A stretch of DNA of 64,000 bases. Origin: Dyadobacter koreensis (GTDB lineage: Bacteria; Bacteroidota; Bacteroidia; Cytophagales; Spirosomataceae). Where the stretch lies: the NCBI RefSeq assembly GCF_900108855.1, contig NZ_FNXY01000002.1:1-64000 (forward strand), read 5' to 3'. Below the pieces are notes generated by a model that was not told the DNA's origin, made no database searches, and saw only the letters and a program-made list of their open reading frames with translations. The translations under genes were made by a program, and so were the position numbers. Each line of letters starts with the position of its first letter. Within the stretch, counting starts at the first letter, position 1. This document shows positions 54,493-63,676 of this stretch, in pieces.

Positions 54493-55437
54493 CTAGGCGC
54501 CAATCTGGGTTGCCAGCAATGCGATGCCTTCCAGGAATGAATGTGGCTTGTATCCAAGTACGTTTTCTGATTTCGTTAAGTCAAAACCGGTACGTGGAGG
54601 TCTTTTTGCCGGTTGAGAAAATGCAGATGCATCCGTTTGAGAAATCAGAGACTTATCTAGACCGAAATAATCGGCGGCTGTAATTGCCATTTCGTACGGC
54701 GTGTAAAGTTCTTTTCCGGAAATATTAAAAATACCTTCTGCCTCCTGATCTGCAATTAAGAAGCAGCCTTGGGCAAGATCTTCTGCAAGCGTCGGAGTTC
54801 TAAACTGGTCAGTTACGACTTGAATATTCTTTCCTTCTTCCAGTGATTTTTTTACCCAAAGAATAATATTACTGCGGCTCATATCGTGAGCAATTCCGTA
54901 CACGAGAACTGTTCTGGCAATTGCCCATTTTATATCCGAATGGATAACGGCTTTTTCGGCAGCATATTTACTCCATCCGTAAAAACTGATTGGATTTGGT
55001 TTGGCTTCTTCTGTGTAGGGTCCCGCTTTTCCGTCGAAAATGAAATCTGTCGAAACATGAACAAGAAATATATTATGATTCTTACATGCTTCGACTAAAA
55101 ACTCTACTGCGGTTACATTCTGTTTCCAGCACGCCTCTTTCTGCATTTCGCACTGATCTACATTCGTCATAGCGGCGGTATGAATGATAACATCAGGTTT
55201 CGTTAAAGCAATAACAGTTTCAATCTGATGAGGATCTGTGATATCCATGGCGTGATAGTCATACGAATCGGTGAAAGGTAACCGGTTATCGCCACGGGCT
55301 GTCGCGATCGTTTGAATGGAAGAATTCTGGCAGAGCAGTTCAACCAGTTTTTGTCCTAGAAGTCCGTTCGAACCGGTGATTAAAACACGTTTTTTATTAG
55401 AATTTGAAATAGCAGAATTCGTGGAAGTAGCGGTCAT
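54493..55437 (-). CDS. RmlD-like NAD-dependent sugar-nucleotide reductase
   Basis: The product is 314 aa from the ATG at 55437 (MTATSTNSAISNSNKKRVLI). An extension to 55509 is open but adds only a hydrophobic stretch. The Rossmann loop TGSNGLLGQKLVELL starts near residue 20. A dinucleotide-binding AMTNVDQCE is near 95 and the catalytic YGWSKYAAEKAV (Tyr-x-x-x-Lys) near 150. Sequence style is that of dTDP-4-dehydrorhamnose reductase (RmlD_sub_bind family), but no other rml gene is adjacent, so the substrate may differ. It is cytosolic and a single gene with a hairpin upstream of its start. Confidence 0.8.
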   Translation of the reverse strand: MTATSTNSAISNSNKKRVLITGSNGLLGQKLVELLCQNSSIQTIATARGDNRLPFTDSYDYHAMDITDPHQIETVIALTKPDVIIHTAAMTNVDQCEMQKEACWKQNVTAVEFLVEACKNHNIFLVHVSTDFIFDGKAGPYTEEAKPNPISFYGWSKYAAEKAVIHSDIKWAIARTVLVYGIAHDMSRSNIILWVKKSLEEGKNIQVVTDQFRTPTLAEDLAQGCFLIADQEAEGIFNISGKELYTPYEMAITAADYFGLDKSLISQTDASAFSQPAKRPPRTGFDLTKSENVLGYKPHSFLEGIALLATQIGA

Positions 55438-55495
55438 GAAGAGTTCGCAATAGTTGTTTTGGAGCAATATAAAATATAAAAACCAAAAAAAAATG

Positions 55496-55524
55496 AAGCT
55501 GCCCTTCATGTTGAAAGGCAGCTT
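55496..55524. terminator. Terminator after the outer-membrane barrel gene
   Basis: AAGCTGCC (55496-55503) pairs with GGCAGCTT (55517-55524) around a TTCA/TGAA inner stem with one mismatch. It is downstream of the minus-strand stop at 55548. Confidence 0.7.
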
Positions 55525-55547
55525 TTATCAAAAAGCAAGTCCGAAGT

Positions 55548-56567
55548 TCAAATCTTGAATCCAAGCGTTATGCGGAGCATATTATTTTTTGTGTCACTGT
55601 CTTTGAAATATTTTGTGATACCTCCCTCATAGTTGAAATCCAGCGAAACTAAGCCAAATTCAAGGCCAATGCCACCGTTTAAACCATAAGAATATTCGTT
55701 GATATTTTCCTTGGTGAATTGCGCCAGATTATTCTTGTCGACCGCCAGAATATAATTTCCGACAACTCCCGCTTTTAAGTTTAATTTGAAAAATCCGCTA
55801 TTGGCCTTGGTAAGATAAATACCCAGAAGGAAAGGTAATTTCAGGGAATGAATTCTGGGTCCGTCGAAAAATTTAGTATGCGCGACACTGTCCTTGTCGA
55901 TCAGCGCCATGGAGGAATTTAAGTAATGGAGTCCTGGCTGAATAAAAAATCTCTTCATGCGCATCCTTACGTCGACACCGGCATTCCATCCTGTTCTTCC
56001 GGATTCGTTGTTGTTATTTTCATCTGAACCTAAAACCGAAGCGTGAACGCCTACGACCGGAATTATCCAGGTTCCTGAATTTCTCGCCGGACGTTCGCCG
56101 AATCGCTGCTGAAATGTTACTTTCTTTTTATCTGTATTAAAATTGTTTTGTTGATCGCTAATCTCTGAAATGCCGCTCTCCGCAACGGATGCTTTTTGCA
56201 ATTTTCTTTCACGAAGCCAGGTCTGGTAATCTTCATCATCCCGAAGGTCACGTGAAGTATGATTTGCTATATTTTGTGGAGCTGGCGAAGACGTTTGTTG
56301 TTTATAATAATCAGGCGGAACGATGATGTTGTTGATAATAATAGTTGGTTGTCCGCTTTGCTGAGGATAATTTCTGTATGTTGCTTCAACCACTTTTTCG
56401 GTGATATCCTTAACAGTTTCTTGTTTTTTTACGGAATCAACTAAGATAGTGTTTTGAACCACTTTTTTGTCTTCCGTTGTTACCTGACTTTTACCGGCAG
56501 GTTGGGCGGAAACATTTTTAGAAATGATGCCGGCCAGAAGCAAAGCACAAATAAGTTTATTTGTCAT
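55548..56567 (-). CDS. Outer-membrane beta-barrel protein (PorT-like fold)
   Basis: The 339-aa protein has a signal peptide ending NVSAQPAG (about 20). A low-complexity, charged N-terminal region (about 25-140) follows, with a YYKQQTSSPAPQN stretch and DEDYQTWLRERKLQK. The C-terminal half is a small barrel: SGTWIIPVVGVHASVLG, NAGVDVRMRMKRFFIQPGLHYLN, SLKLPFLLGIYLTK, LNLKAGVVGNYILAVDKNNL, YSYGLNGGIGLEFGLVSLDFNYEGG, ending LRITLGFKI with a terminal strand. It is the common outer-membrane 'porin_family_like' barrel of Bacteroidetes; function is not known. Confidence 0.7.
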   Translation of the reverse strand: MTNKLICALLLAGIISKNVSAQPAGKSQVTTEDKKVVQNTILVDSVKKQETVKDITEKVVEATYRNYPQQSGQPTIIINNIIVPPDYYKQQTSSPAPQNIANHTSRDLRDDEDYQTWLRERKLQKASVAESGISEISDQQNNFNTDKKKVTFQQRFGERPARNSGTWIIPVVGVHASVLGSDENNNNESGRTGWNAGVDVRMRMKRFFIQPGLHYLNSSMALIDKDSVAHTKFFDGPRIHSLKLPFLLGIYLTKANSGFFKLNLKAGVVGNYILAVDKNNLAQFTKENINEYSYGLNGGIGLEFGLVSLDFNYEGGITKYFKDSDTKNNMLRITLGFKI

Positions 56568-56682
56568 AATGAAGTGTAATTTGACAGCACGTTGACTGAG
56601 TAATAGAATTTATTTTACTTCAATAAGACGTAGCATTTGATTATCGTCACAAAGTGACATGATGTTGTTCCACAAAAAAATA

Positions 56683-56710
56683 CCCCAATTCCCTATTTCA
56701 GGACTTGGGG
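56683..56710 (-). terminator. Terminator after the cyclophilin operon
   Basis: CCCCAA (56683-56688) pairs with TTGGGG (56705-56710), with inner TCC/GGA pairs. On the minus strand the stem is followed by a TATTTTTTT run. It is 49 bases beyond the stop codon at 56759. Confidence 0.75.
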
Positions 56711-56758
56711 GATTTTATCAAATTGGGCAAACTTTTTATCTATGTTGGCTATCAGAAG

Positions 56759-57466
56759 CTAGCTGGCAAAAACGTATCCATATTTTTTGGTAATCTTTTT
56801 CTTTCTCATTTTCTTGACGGAAACCTTCATTTTAATGTCTTTATCCGGTCTGTCGCGTTCGTCTTTTGGTTTAGTGCTGATCGCATCAACAACGTCCATT
56901 CCGTCGATAACTTGGCCAAAAACGGTGTATGCTCCGTCCAGGTGAGGTGTGCCACCTTCTGTCTCATACACTTTTTTCTGAGCATCTGTCAGTTTTCTTG
57001 CTGCACGGGCGGCTTGTTTATCCAGATCAGCTTTGCTCCATTTTCGTCCTTCTACAATATAGAACTGACAGCCGCTTGACTCTTTCTTCGGGTTGTTATC
57101 GCGGGCGGCAGCCAGGGCGCCTTTGCGGTGAAAAAGATTCGGTCTGATTTCTTCCTGGATTTTATAGCCATTATCTCCTCGTCCCAGAACGTCATCAGGT
57201 TTTGCATTTTTCGAATTAGGATCGCCGCCCTGAATCATAAAATCTTTAATAATCCGGTGAAAAAGCAGCCCGTCATAAAACTTGTCTTTTGAAAGTTTTA
57301 TGAAATTCTCCTTATGTTTTGGAGTTTCATCATATAAGATCACACGCATTTTTCCCAGATCCGTATCGATCGTTACCAGATAATCTTTTTTTGATTTTTT
57401 CTGGGCAAAAGTATTTAGTGCAAAAAGACAGAAAACTGTCAATAACGTCAGTCGATTTAATTTCAT
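56759..57466 (-). CDS. Exported cyclophilin-type peptidyl-prolyl isomerase
   Basis: The 235-aa protein has a signal peptide (MKLNRLTLLTVFCLFALNTFA). The cyclophilin core follows: TIDTDLGKMRVILYDETPKH (about 31-50), FYDGLLFHRIIKDFMIQGGDP (about 64-84, with the catalytic Arg in FHRI and Gln in MIQGGD), and VFGQVIDGMDVVDAISTK (about 188-205). An insert (about 140-170, KWSKADLDKQAARAARKL) enlarges the standard fold. It probably folds envelope proteins. The start is 6 bases after the stop codon of the lipoprotein gene, so the two form one operon. Confidence 0.9.
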   Translation of the reverse strand: MKLNRLTLLTVFCLFALNTFAQKKSKKDYLVTIDTDLGKMRVILYDETPKHKENFIKLSKDKFYDGLLFHRIIKDFMIQGGDPNSKNAKPDDVLGRGDNGYKIQEEIRPNLFHRKGALAAARDNNPKKESSGCQFYIVEGRKWSKADLDKQAARAARKLTDAQKKVYETEGGTPHLDGAYTVFGQVIDGMDVVDAISTKPKDERDRPDKDIKMKVSVKKMRKKKITKKYGYVFAS

Positions 57467-57472
57467 TTTAAA

Positions 57473-58066
57473 TTATTTAGCTGCAAGTACATTTTTATCA
57501 GGCGTGAACTGAAATTTTAGTCCATAATCTTTCCCTTCCGATACATCTTCCATTGTCACATGTACGGAATTCTTGAACCAGGATATGGTTTTATCTTTTT
57601 CCTTCGGAGCTTCGTACAATTCGGTAAAATGTCCTTTTGCTGCGTTCCATAGTTGTTTTGTCGCATCCGGACTGTTCAAATAAACGTCGATCATAATTTT
57701 ATTAACCTTCTTATCGGTGGTAATAAAATATTGGATATCGATCGTTTCAAGCTTTTCGGTTTCTTTGGTAAATCCGACATGGTCTGCCGCATCTTCAAAC
57801 ATTTCGTATGTTTCGGTTGCTTTCACTTTGCTCAGCGGATCGCCGAAGGTGATTCCCCTGAAAACGCCTTCGGTTGATGTGCCAAGAATTTCCTGAAGCA
57901 ATGCGGACTGGTCGCTGTTAAGTTCTTCCGGTGCCGGCTTGGTTAGAGAAGCAGAATCTGTAACGGTTGCTTCCTGCTCGTCTTTCGTTTTGGTTTTACA
58001 GTTTTGAAATGCAACTGCCAGAAGAATAAGTACTAAAATGTTTCTAAGCGTGATAGAGTAAGTCAT
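57473..58066 (-). CDS. Uncharacterised lipoprotein co-transcribed with the cyclophilin
   Basis: The 197-aa protein has a lipoprotein signal (ILVLILLAVAFQNC, Cys about 23) followed by KTKTKDEQE. The mature protein has a Ser/Thr/Glu-rich linker and an alpha/beta domain (about 65-190). Features are GVFRGITFGDPLSKVKATE, IDIQYFITTDKKVNKIMIDVYLN, KQLWNAAKGHFTELYEAP and TISWFKNSVHVTMEDV. No family is recognised. It precedes the cyclophilin gene by 6 bases and may be a client or partner in envelope folding. Confidence 0.65.
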   Translation of the reverse strand: MTYSITLRNILVLILLAVAFQNCKTKTKDEQEATVTDSASLTKPAPEELNSDQSALLQEILGTSTEGVFRGITFGDPLSKVKATETYEMFEDAADHVGFTKETEKLETIDIQYFITTDKKVNKIMIDVYLNSPDATKQLWNAAKGHFTELYEAPKEKDKTISWFKNSVHVTMEDVSEGKDYGLKFQFTPDKNVLAAK

Positions 58067-58091
58067 GTTTCGCTAAAAGGTATATGTACCG

Positions 58092-58099
58092 CAAATCTA
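58092..58099 (-). promoter_or_regulatory. Candidate -7 promoter element of the lipoprotein-cyclophilin operon
   Basis: On the minus strand this reads TAGATTTG followed by C, an exact TAnnTTTG, 25 bases before the start codon. No clear -33 TTG was found. Confidence 0.4.
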
Positions 58100-58248
58100 A
58101 CTATTATGATTTTCTTTTTTTATAACCGCTTTAATTTATGGTAAAATGGTAGTCTGTTATTGCATGATTGATAAAATTGTGTGCCGAATGGTTATAAAAT
58201 AACCGTAAACCAACTTTCAGGAAAACTTTACACAGTTTTTTGAGAAAA

Positions 58249-59670
58249 TTAAAACTCTCTTCCAATATTGAAAAAGAACCTTCGCTCACCTTTACCATTG
58301 ACGGTGAGGTTGAAACGCGCGACAATGTTATAGAAGGTGACAATGTCCACACCAGCACCCGCGCCATAGATAAATTTATTCCCCAATCTGGTGTTACTTA
58401 ACTCAGGATAGCTGTTTTTGACATAGGCTGCGTCAGCGAAAGTATTTAGATAAGCGGCCAGTGGGATTGTGTTAAACTGGCGTATGGGAATCCAGGGTAT
58501 CGTTTTTTGTGTAGAGAAAATTTTGTACTTCAATTCGTTTTTTAGCAAACCATAATTTTGGCCGTCTACCACGTATAATTCATATCCCCGAACAAGATCG
58601 TTGCGATAACCCAGTCCGATCGTCTGGAGATAGGGTTGTCTTTGCGGCAACGATGCGCGTGCCCGGATACCGGAATTCGCGAAAAACCGCTCGCTCAACT
58701 GGAAAAAATGTTTATAAGACCCGTAAACGTAAGCCTGATTTATTTTATCAGAAGGCAGCAATCCAATTTTCGATACCTGAATACCTCCCACTTTTCCACG
58801 CAAGGGATACTGGAAGTTATCCCGTTTGTCGTAGCTGAAAGAATAAGTCAACTGAAAATATTGTTGATCTGTCCTGCTTTTTAATAAGTAATTGGGGTTT
58901 AAGATAGCTATCGTATCCGAAATCTGGGTATTGCTCCAACGCAGATCTAAGGAATGAAAGGTGTAATATTTATTACGACGGGTTAATGAAACGAACGTGT
59001 AAAAGCGTTTTTTATTGATATCTTCACTATTAAGATAACTTAATTTATCACGCCACGTCCGGTAAGCCATCGTCTTATTAGTCGAATAAGATGCACCAAC
59101 TGTAATGCCGGTTTTTTGCGCTTTATCAAGATAAGGCAAAGAATAAGAAACTTCGAATTTTGGTATAAAGCCAAATTCTGCGACTACCCGTAATTTGTCG
59201 GCCCGTCCCGTTACGTTTCCGTAACTCATATAAACGCCGTAAATAATTCTGCTGAAATCACGGTTCCTGTCATACCACCATTCATTAAAATTCCTGTCTG
59301 CCAGCTGGAAAACGGGTGTAGCAATGAAATACCAACGTTCCTTAACAACAATCCTGATATTGGTACGGATCGAATCCTGATTTAATTCAGGAAAAACTTC
59401 TACCGTTATAAACAGGTTGGTATTAATTATTTTTCTCCGGTCAATTTCCAAAGTCTCAGCCAGCAAATTTCTTCTGATTGTATCACCCGTTTTAATAGCA
59501 AGTTCTCTGGTAATAATACTGGTTCTTGTCCGGTGATTGCCTTCCACAAGAATATCTCCCAGAATGACCTGCGGTATGGTATCCGCCGGAACCTGAGCAT
59601 GCAAAGTTTTGGTAAAGAGTAATAAAAAAAGTAAAAAGTAAGTATTTTGATAGCGTAGGGTTTCCTTCAT
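58249..59670 (-). CDS. BamA/TamA-like outer-membrane protein (POTRA plus D15 barrel)
   Basis: The product is 473 aa from the ATG at 59670 (MKETLRYQNTYFLLFLLLFT), with a signal peptide ending LHAQVP. An upstream in-frame start (59733) is possible but masks the signal. One POTRA-like domain (about 29-110) reads ILVEGNHRTRTSIITRELAIK and a repeat of LFITVEVFPELNQDSIRTNIRIVV. The D15-type barrel follows, with RTDQQYFQLTYSFSYDKRDNFQYPLRG, GLGYRNDLVRGYELYVVDG (the VRGYE/substrate loop) and a C-terminal FFFNIGREF. It probably inserts or exports proteins in the outer membrane. A single POTRA domain suggests a small TamA- or BamA-relative rather than the essential BamA. Confidence 0.8.
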   Translation of the reverse strand: MKETLRYQNTYFLLFLLLFTKTLHAQVPADTIPQVILGDILVEGNHRTRTSIITRELAIKTGDTIRRNLLAETLEIDRRKIINTNLFITVEVFPELNQDSIRTNIRIVVKERWYFIATPVFQLADRNFNEWWYDRNRDFSRIIYGVYMSYGNVTGRADKLRVVAEFGFIPKFEVSYSLPYLDKAQKTGITVGASYSTNKTMAYRTWRDKLSYLNSEDINKKRFYTFVSLTRRNKYYTFHSLDLRWSNTQISDTIAILNPNYLLKSRTDQQYFQLTYSFSYDKRDNFQYPLRGKVGGIQVSKIGLLPSDKINQAYVYGSYKHFFQLSERFFANSGIRARASLPQRQPYLQTIGLGYRNDLVRGYELYVVDGQNYGLLKNELKYKIFSTQKTIPWIPIRQFNTIPLAAYLNTFADAAYVKNSYPELSNTRLGNKFIYGAGAGVDIVTFYNIVARFNLTVNGKGERRFFFNIGREF

Positions 59671-59730
59671 TCTGCTCTTTCCACGTTCTGTTTTGAAACA
59701 ATTTTGACTTTGTTTTACTTTATATTTTTT

Positions 59731-59738
59731 CAAAAATA
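59731..59738 (-). promoter_or_regulatory. Candidate -7 promoter element of the D15-like gene
   Basis: On the minus strand this reads TATTTTTG, an exact TAnnTTTG, 60 bases before the ATG at 59670. No -33 TTG at the expected spacing. Confidence 0.35.
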
Positions 59739-59912
59739 CGCTTAAATCATTTGGAATAATGCGTCAGCGCTAAATAAACCCGTGCTTCTCCTCTAAAAGG
59801 TCAGGTAGTGCCGACATGTTACGGAATCGTTAAGTTTTAAAAAAACAACTACAAATAATAGTCTCTTCTTTCCAGCTTTAAGTATCCTATCAAAGACAAA
59901 CAACCTAACAAT

Positions 59913-60110
59913 ATGACACCTTCCCGGGCTGAAAATCTGATCAATAAACTGATCGCTAACAAGCTTTCCGGGGAAGAATTGGCGGAATTGCTGGCAGGTA
60001 TAAATAACGAAAGCGAACAGCAAAAATATTCCGATGCTCTTGAAATTTATTTCAATCAGCTTCTCAAAGAAAACGGAGGGGAGCCTGAACAGAATTTAAG
60101 AGAAGAATGA
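59913..60110 (+). CDS. Small 65-aa protein, anti-sigma-factor N-terminus-like
   Basis: It reads MTPSRAENLINKLIANKLSG, then EELAELLAGINNE and DALEIYFNQLLKENG. Two to three helices are predicted, without a signal peptide or membrane helix. The N-terminal helix pattern 'I-x-x-LI-x-x-K-x-x-x-EE-x-x-EL' resembles the N-terminal sigma-binding part of FecR-type anti-sigma factors, but the periplasmic part is missing, so this is either a short solitary relative or a different helical protein. It ends 64 bases before the second susC gene, in the same direction, so it may be co-transcribed. Confidence 0.55.
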   Translation: MTPSRAENLINKLIANKLSGEELAELLAGINNESEQQKYSDALEIYFNQLLKENGGEPEQNLREE

Positions 60111-60174
60111 CATATGAAATTAATTCCAATCCCAAATCATCAATCTATGTTTTTAACAATTACTCTCTTGTAAA

Positions 60175-63100
60175 ATGAACTCAAAAACAATTATTCAATC
60201 AACATTTCGATGTTTGATGATCCTCTTTTTACTGGCAGGATTCAATGCGTCGATTGTGTTTGCAAACAGCCTTAACGGCAATTTTGTAAATAATGCATCA
60301 ATGCGCCGTCAGAATGCTCTGTTATTCCCAAAAAAGATAGATCGGACAATTACCGGGCGAATTACGTCGTCCAATGACGGAGCCGGAATTCCGGGGGTCA
60401 ATGTAATTTTAAAGGGAACGCAGATAGGAACGACTTCCGATGCATCAGGTAAGTATTCCTTATCAATTGACGAAGCCAAAAATCCTGTTTTGGTATTTTC
60501 ATTTATCGGTTTTGAAAATCAGGAAATTCCGGTTGGAAATGAATCCGTTATCAACGTGGCTTTAAAAGAAGGAACGGAAACGTTACAGGAAGTTGTGGTC
60601 ACAGCACTTGATATCAAACGCGAAGCACGTTCATTGGGTTATTCAGTTGGTCAGGTTGATGGAAAAGAAATCAGCAGAGTTGCTCAGGAAAATATTTTGA
60701 ATTCGCTTTCCGGAAAAGTTCCGGGTGTTTCGATCAGTGCAACGGGCGGAACAGGTTCGTCGGTTAGCATGATTATTCGTGGTGCTACTTCACTAAGTGG
60801 TGATAATCAACCACTTTTTGTGGTAGATGGGGTGCCGATCGCGAGCACTTTGAATAATATCAGTCAGGTTGGTAATGACAACCGTGTCGATTACGGAAAT
60901 GCCATTTCCAGTATCAACCCGGACGATGTTGAAAGTGTTTCGATCCTGAAAGGTCCTAGTGCAGCAGCACTTTATGGTTCAAGAGCGGGTAGTGGCGTCG
61001 TTCTGATAACCACAAAAAGCGGTAGTAAAGCGAAAAAAATGACGGTTTCTATTACTTCAAATACCGTGTTTGATAAACCGTACCGTTTTCTCAAAATGCA
61101 CTCGAAATTTGCGACAGGGGTTTTACCTTTTACACCCGATAACAATCCTTTCCCGGGGGGAATATTGGAAATTGAAGAAGGGTCGTCAGGGGGCGTTGGC
61201 CCGGAACTGGATAAAGGATATAAAGCAATTCAATGGAATAGTCCGCTCGACGCGAATGGAAATCCGATTGCGACAGAACTGGTATCGCACCCAAACAATG
61301 TCAAGAACTTTGTCCAAACCGGTATCACAACAACCAATGGTGTTTCTATCGCAAATAATACCGAGTCGATCACTTATCGTCTTTCGTATTCAAACATGAC
61401 GAACCGCGGCATTGTACCTAATTCGGATCTGTTTCGCAATTCTCTAAACGTGAGCACATCTCTTAAAGCGAGCAAAAAATTAACGATCAGCACAAATATC
61501 GATTTCAGTAGAAATAATTCGAACAACCGTCCATCCGGAAACCGGGGTACAAATCCGCTTCAATGGGCTTATGCCGTTTCTCCACATATCGACATTCGTG
61601 ATCTGAAAAATTACTGGGTGCCAGGGCAGGAAGGACTGCAGCAATTATCTCAGGCTCAGGGAGACTACAATAATCCATACTTTTTGGCTTATGAAGTAAA
61701 CAACAGCTTTGTCCGTGATCGTGTTTTTGGAAACCTGAAAGCTGATCTACAGATTACTCCGCATCTGAGTTTAATGGGGCGGTATTCCCTGGATACTTAC
61801 AACGAGCAGCGTGAGACAAAAATCGGAAACAGTTACACCAACGATTCAAGAGGAGGGTATGGTATTATCAATTTGAAGAGATTTGAACGTAACGCAGATT
61901 TTCTTGCAACGTACAAAAGAGATATCAGTGATTTCAGCTTGTCGGTTTCAGCTGGGGGGAACACGCGTTATCAAAAGAATACAGATGTCAATAATGCAAC
62001 AAAAAACGGAACAGGTCTGGTTATACCTGGATTATATACAATTGCAAATATTGCTCCTGCCAATCTACGGTATGAAAGTTATTTTTCTGAAAGAGCTGTG
62101 TTCAGCGTATATGGCTTAGCGAACTTCGGTTACCGTGACATGGTTTTTCTTGACGTCACCGCACGTAACGACTGGTCCAGTACTCTTCCCAAGGCAAACC
62201 GTTCCTATTTTTATCCGTCAGCGTCACTTAGCATCCTGTTAAATGAAATGATTCCGGTTTCTGAACAGATCAATTTGTTTAAATTAAGAGGAGGTGTTGC
62301 ACAAGTTGGAAAGGATACCAATCCTTATAGTCTCTTTGCAACTTTGGAAGACGCCGGCGCCTGGGATGGCCTTACGCGTCTTTCGAAATCAGGAAAAATA
62401 TTACTTCCTGATTTGAAGCCGGAAATCGCTACGTCCTATGAAGCGGGAATTGATCTGAATATGTTCAAAAACAAACTTCGTTTCGCGGGAACATACTACC
62501 AGGTTGAAAACAGAAACCAGATCATTCCGACAACTTTACCAGGATCCAGTGGATTTACCTCTAAAAATATTAACGCAGGTTTGTTAGTAAGTAAGGGCGT
62601 TGAGCTTTCACTTGGTGGAACACCGCTTGATAAAAATGGCTGGCGTTGGGATATTACAGCCAACTGGTCGCGCAACCGGACTACCATCAAAGAGCTTTCT
62701 GATGGACTGGAATTCTATGATCTTTGGTCTGATGCAAAAGGAGGCGCAAGAACGTATGTCGGTGAGCAAATCGGAGATTTATATGACGCAGAAATTGTCA
62801 CGGTTACCGATAAATCATCAAAATATTATGGATATCCAATTCTTGACGACGAAGGTTCCTGGCAAAGTGTAAGTTATTCCAATACCCGAAATAAAATTGG
62901 AAACTTCAATCCCGACTTTATTTTAGGTATGCAGACAACGCTGGCCTATAAAGGATTCAGTCTGAATATGACTTTCGACTGGCGAAACGGTGGAAACTTT
63001 GTTTCTCAGACTTACCGCTACTCTGAGTCAGATTTAAAGTCTCAAAGATTTCTGGATCAGTTGATTAATCCAAACGGGCTTTCGGGAGATGCGCTGGCAA

Positions 63101-63642
63101 ATATGTTAACTTCTGATCCTGATAAATATATTAAAATCAGTGGAAACCACTTTCCGATTGTCGGGGGCCCCACGGCTGAATACGGCGGTTTCCCTTATAA
63201 ATATGGAGGGAATACATACAATTATGCTGTATTTAATCCGGGTGTGATAGCGACATACGATGAAGGAGGAAATATCACAGGTTATACGGAAAATCTTGGC
63301 GGGAAAGACACAAAATATATTCCATATGGCGATAATTATCCCTGGAGTTTTATGCGTGCAGCAACCTTTGATGCATCGTTTATCAAGCTTCGTGAAGTGT
63401 CTCTGGGATATGAACTTCCTGCCAGTTTTGTGAGAAAAATTGGTGTACAGGCTGCTAACATTTCCGTATATAGCCGCAACATTATGTTATGGACAAAGGC
63501 GAAGATCGGTATCGATCCTGAAACGGCGTTTCAACAAGAATCATCTGCTCAGGCCGGAACTCAGTTCCGTCAGGGAATCGAACGTTATAATGTAACTCCA
63601 TGGGTAATACCGGTAGGTTTTAAACTTGGATTAACTTTCTGA
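60175..63642 (+). CDS. SusC/RagA family TonB-dependent transporter, second in window
   Basis: The 1155-aa protein has a signal peptide (MILFLLAGFNASIVFANS, about 15-32). A carboxypeptidase-regulatory-like domain (about 58-130, with GIPGVNVILKGTQIGTTSDASGKY split) is followed by the TonB-box region TLQEVVVTALDIKREARSLG (about 139-158). The plug has ILNSLSGKVPGVSISATGGTGSSVS, VLKGPSAAALYGSRAGSGVV and ITTKSGS. The barrel ends WVIPVGFKLGLTF. It is longer than the first SusC by 130 residues. A SusD-like gene begins 35 bases downstream, and the glycan target is unknown. Confidence 0.9.
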   Translation: MNSKTIIQSTFRCLMILFLLAGFNASIVFANSLNGNFVNNASMRRQNALLFPKKIDRTITGRITSSNDGAGIPGVNVILKGTQIGTTSDASGKYSLSIDEAKNPVLVFSFIGFENQEIPVGNESVINVALKEGTETLQEVVVTALDIKREARSLGYSVGQVDGKEISRVAQENILNSLSGKVPGVSISATGGTGSSVSMIIRGATSLSGDNQPLFVVDGVPIASTLNNISQVGNDNRVDYGNAISSINPDDVESVSILKGPSAAALYGSRAGSGVVLITTKSGSKAKKMTVSITSNTVFDKPYRFLKMHSKFATGVLPFTPDNNPFPGGILEIEEGSSGGVGPELDKGYKAIQWNSPLDANGNPIATELVSHPNNVKNFVQTGITTTNGVSIANNTESITYRLSYSNMTNRGIVPNSDLFRNSLNVSTSLKASKKLTISTNIDFSRNNSNNRPSGNRGTNPLQWAYAVSPHIDIRDLKNYWVPGQEGLQQLSQAQGDYNNPYFLAYEVNNSFVRDRVFGNLKADLQITPHLSLMGRYSLDTYNEQRETKIGNSYTNDSRGGYGIINLKRFERNADFLATYKRDISDFSLSVSAGGNTRYQKNTDVNNATKNGTGLVIPGLYTIANIAPANLRYESYFSERAVFSVYGLANFGYRDMVFLDVTARNDWSSTLPKANRSYFYPSASLSILLNEMIPVSEQINLFKLRGGVAQVGKDTNPYSLFATLEDAGAWDGLTRLSKSGKILLPDLKPEIATSYEAGIDLNMFKNKLRFAGTYYQVENRNQIIPTTLPGSSGFTSKNINAGLLVSKGVELSLGGTPLDKNGWRWDITANWSRNRTTIKELSDGLEFYDLWSDAKGGARTYVGEQIGDLYDAEIVTVTDKSSKYYGYPILDDEGSWQSVSYSNTRNKIGNFNPDFILGMQTTLAYKGFSLNMTFDWRNGGNFVSQTYRYSESDLKSQRFLDQLINPNGLSGDALANMLTSDPDKYIKISGNHFPIVGGPTAEYGGFPYKYGGNTYNYAVFNPGVIATYDEGGNITGYTENLGGKDTKYIPYGDNYPWSFMRAATFDASFIKLREVSLGYELPASFVRKIGVQAANISVYSRNIMLWTKAKIGIDPETAFQQESSAQAGTQFRQGIERYNVTPWVIPVGFKLGLTF

Positions 63643-63676
63643 TAATCAAAACGTAACTGTTTGAAAAAAAATCATT

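Noticed and set aside
58131..58367. Minus-strand open frame crossing the 3' end of the D15-like gene
   Set aside because: It overlaps the conserved C-terminal barrel strands in another frame and has no family features.
59760..59775. A further LacI operator half-site (GCGCTAAATAAA) near the D15-like gene
   Set aside because: Only one half matches the TAAATCG core and the CG centre is lost, so it is probably chance.
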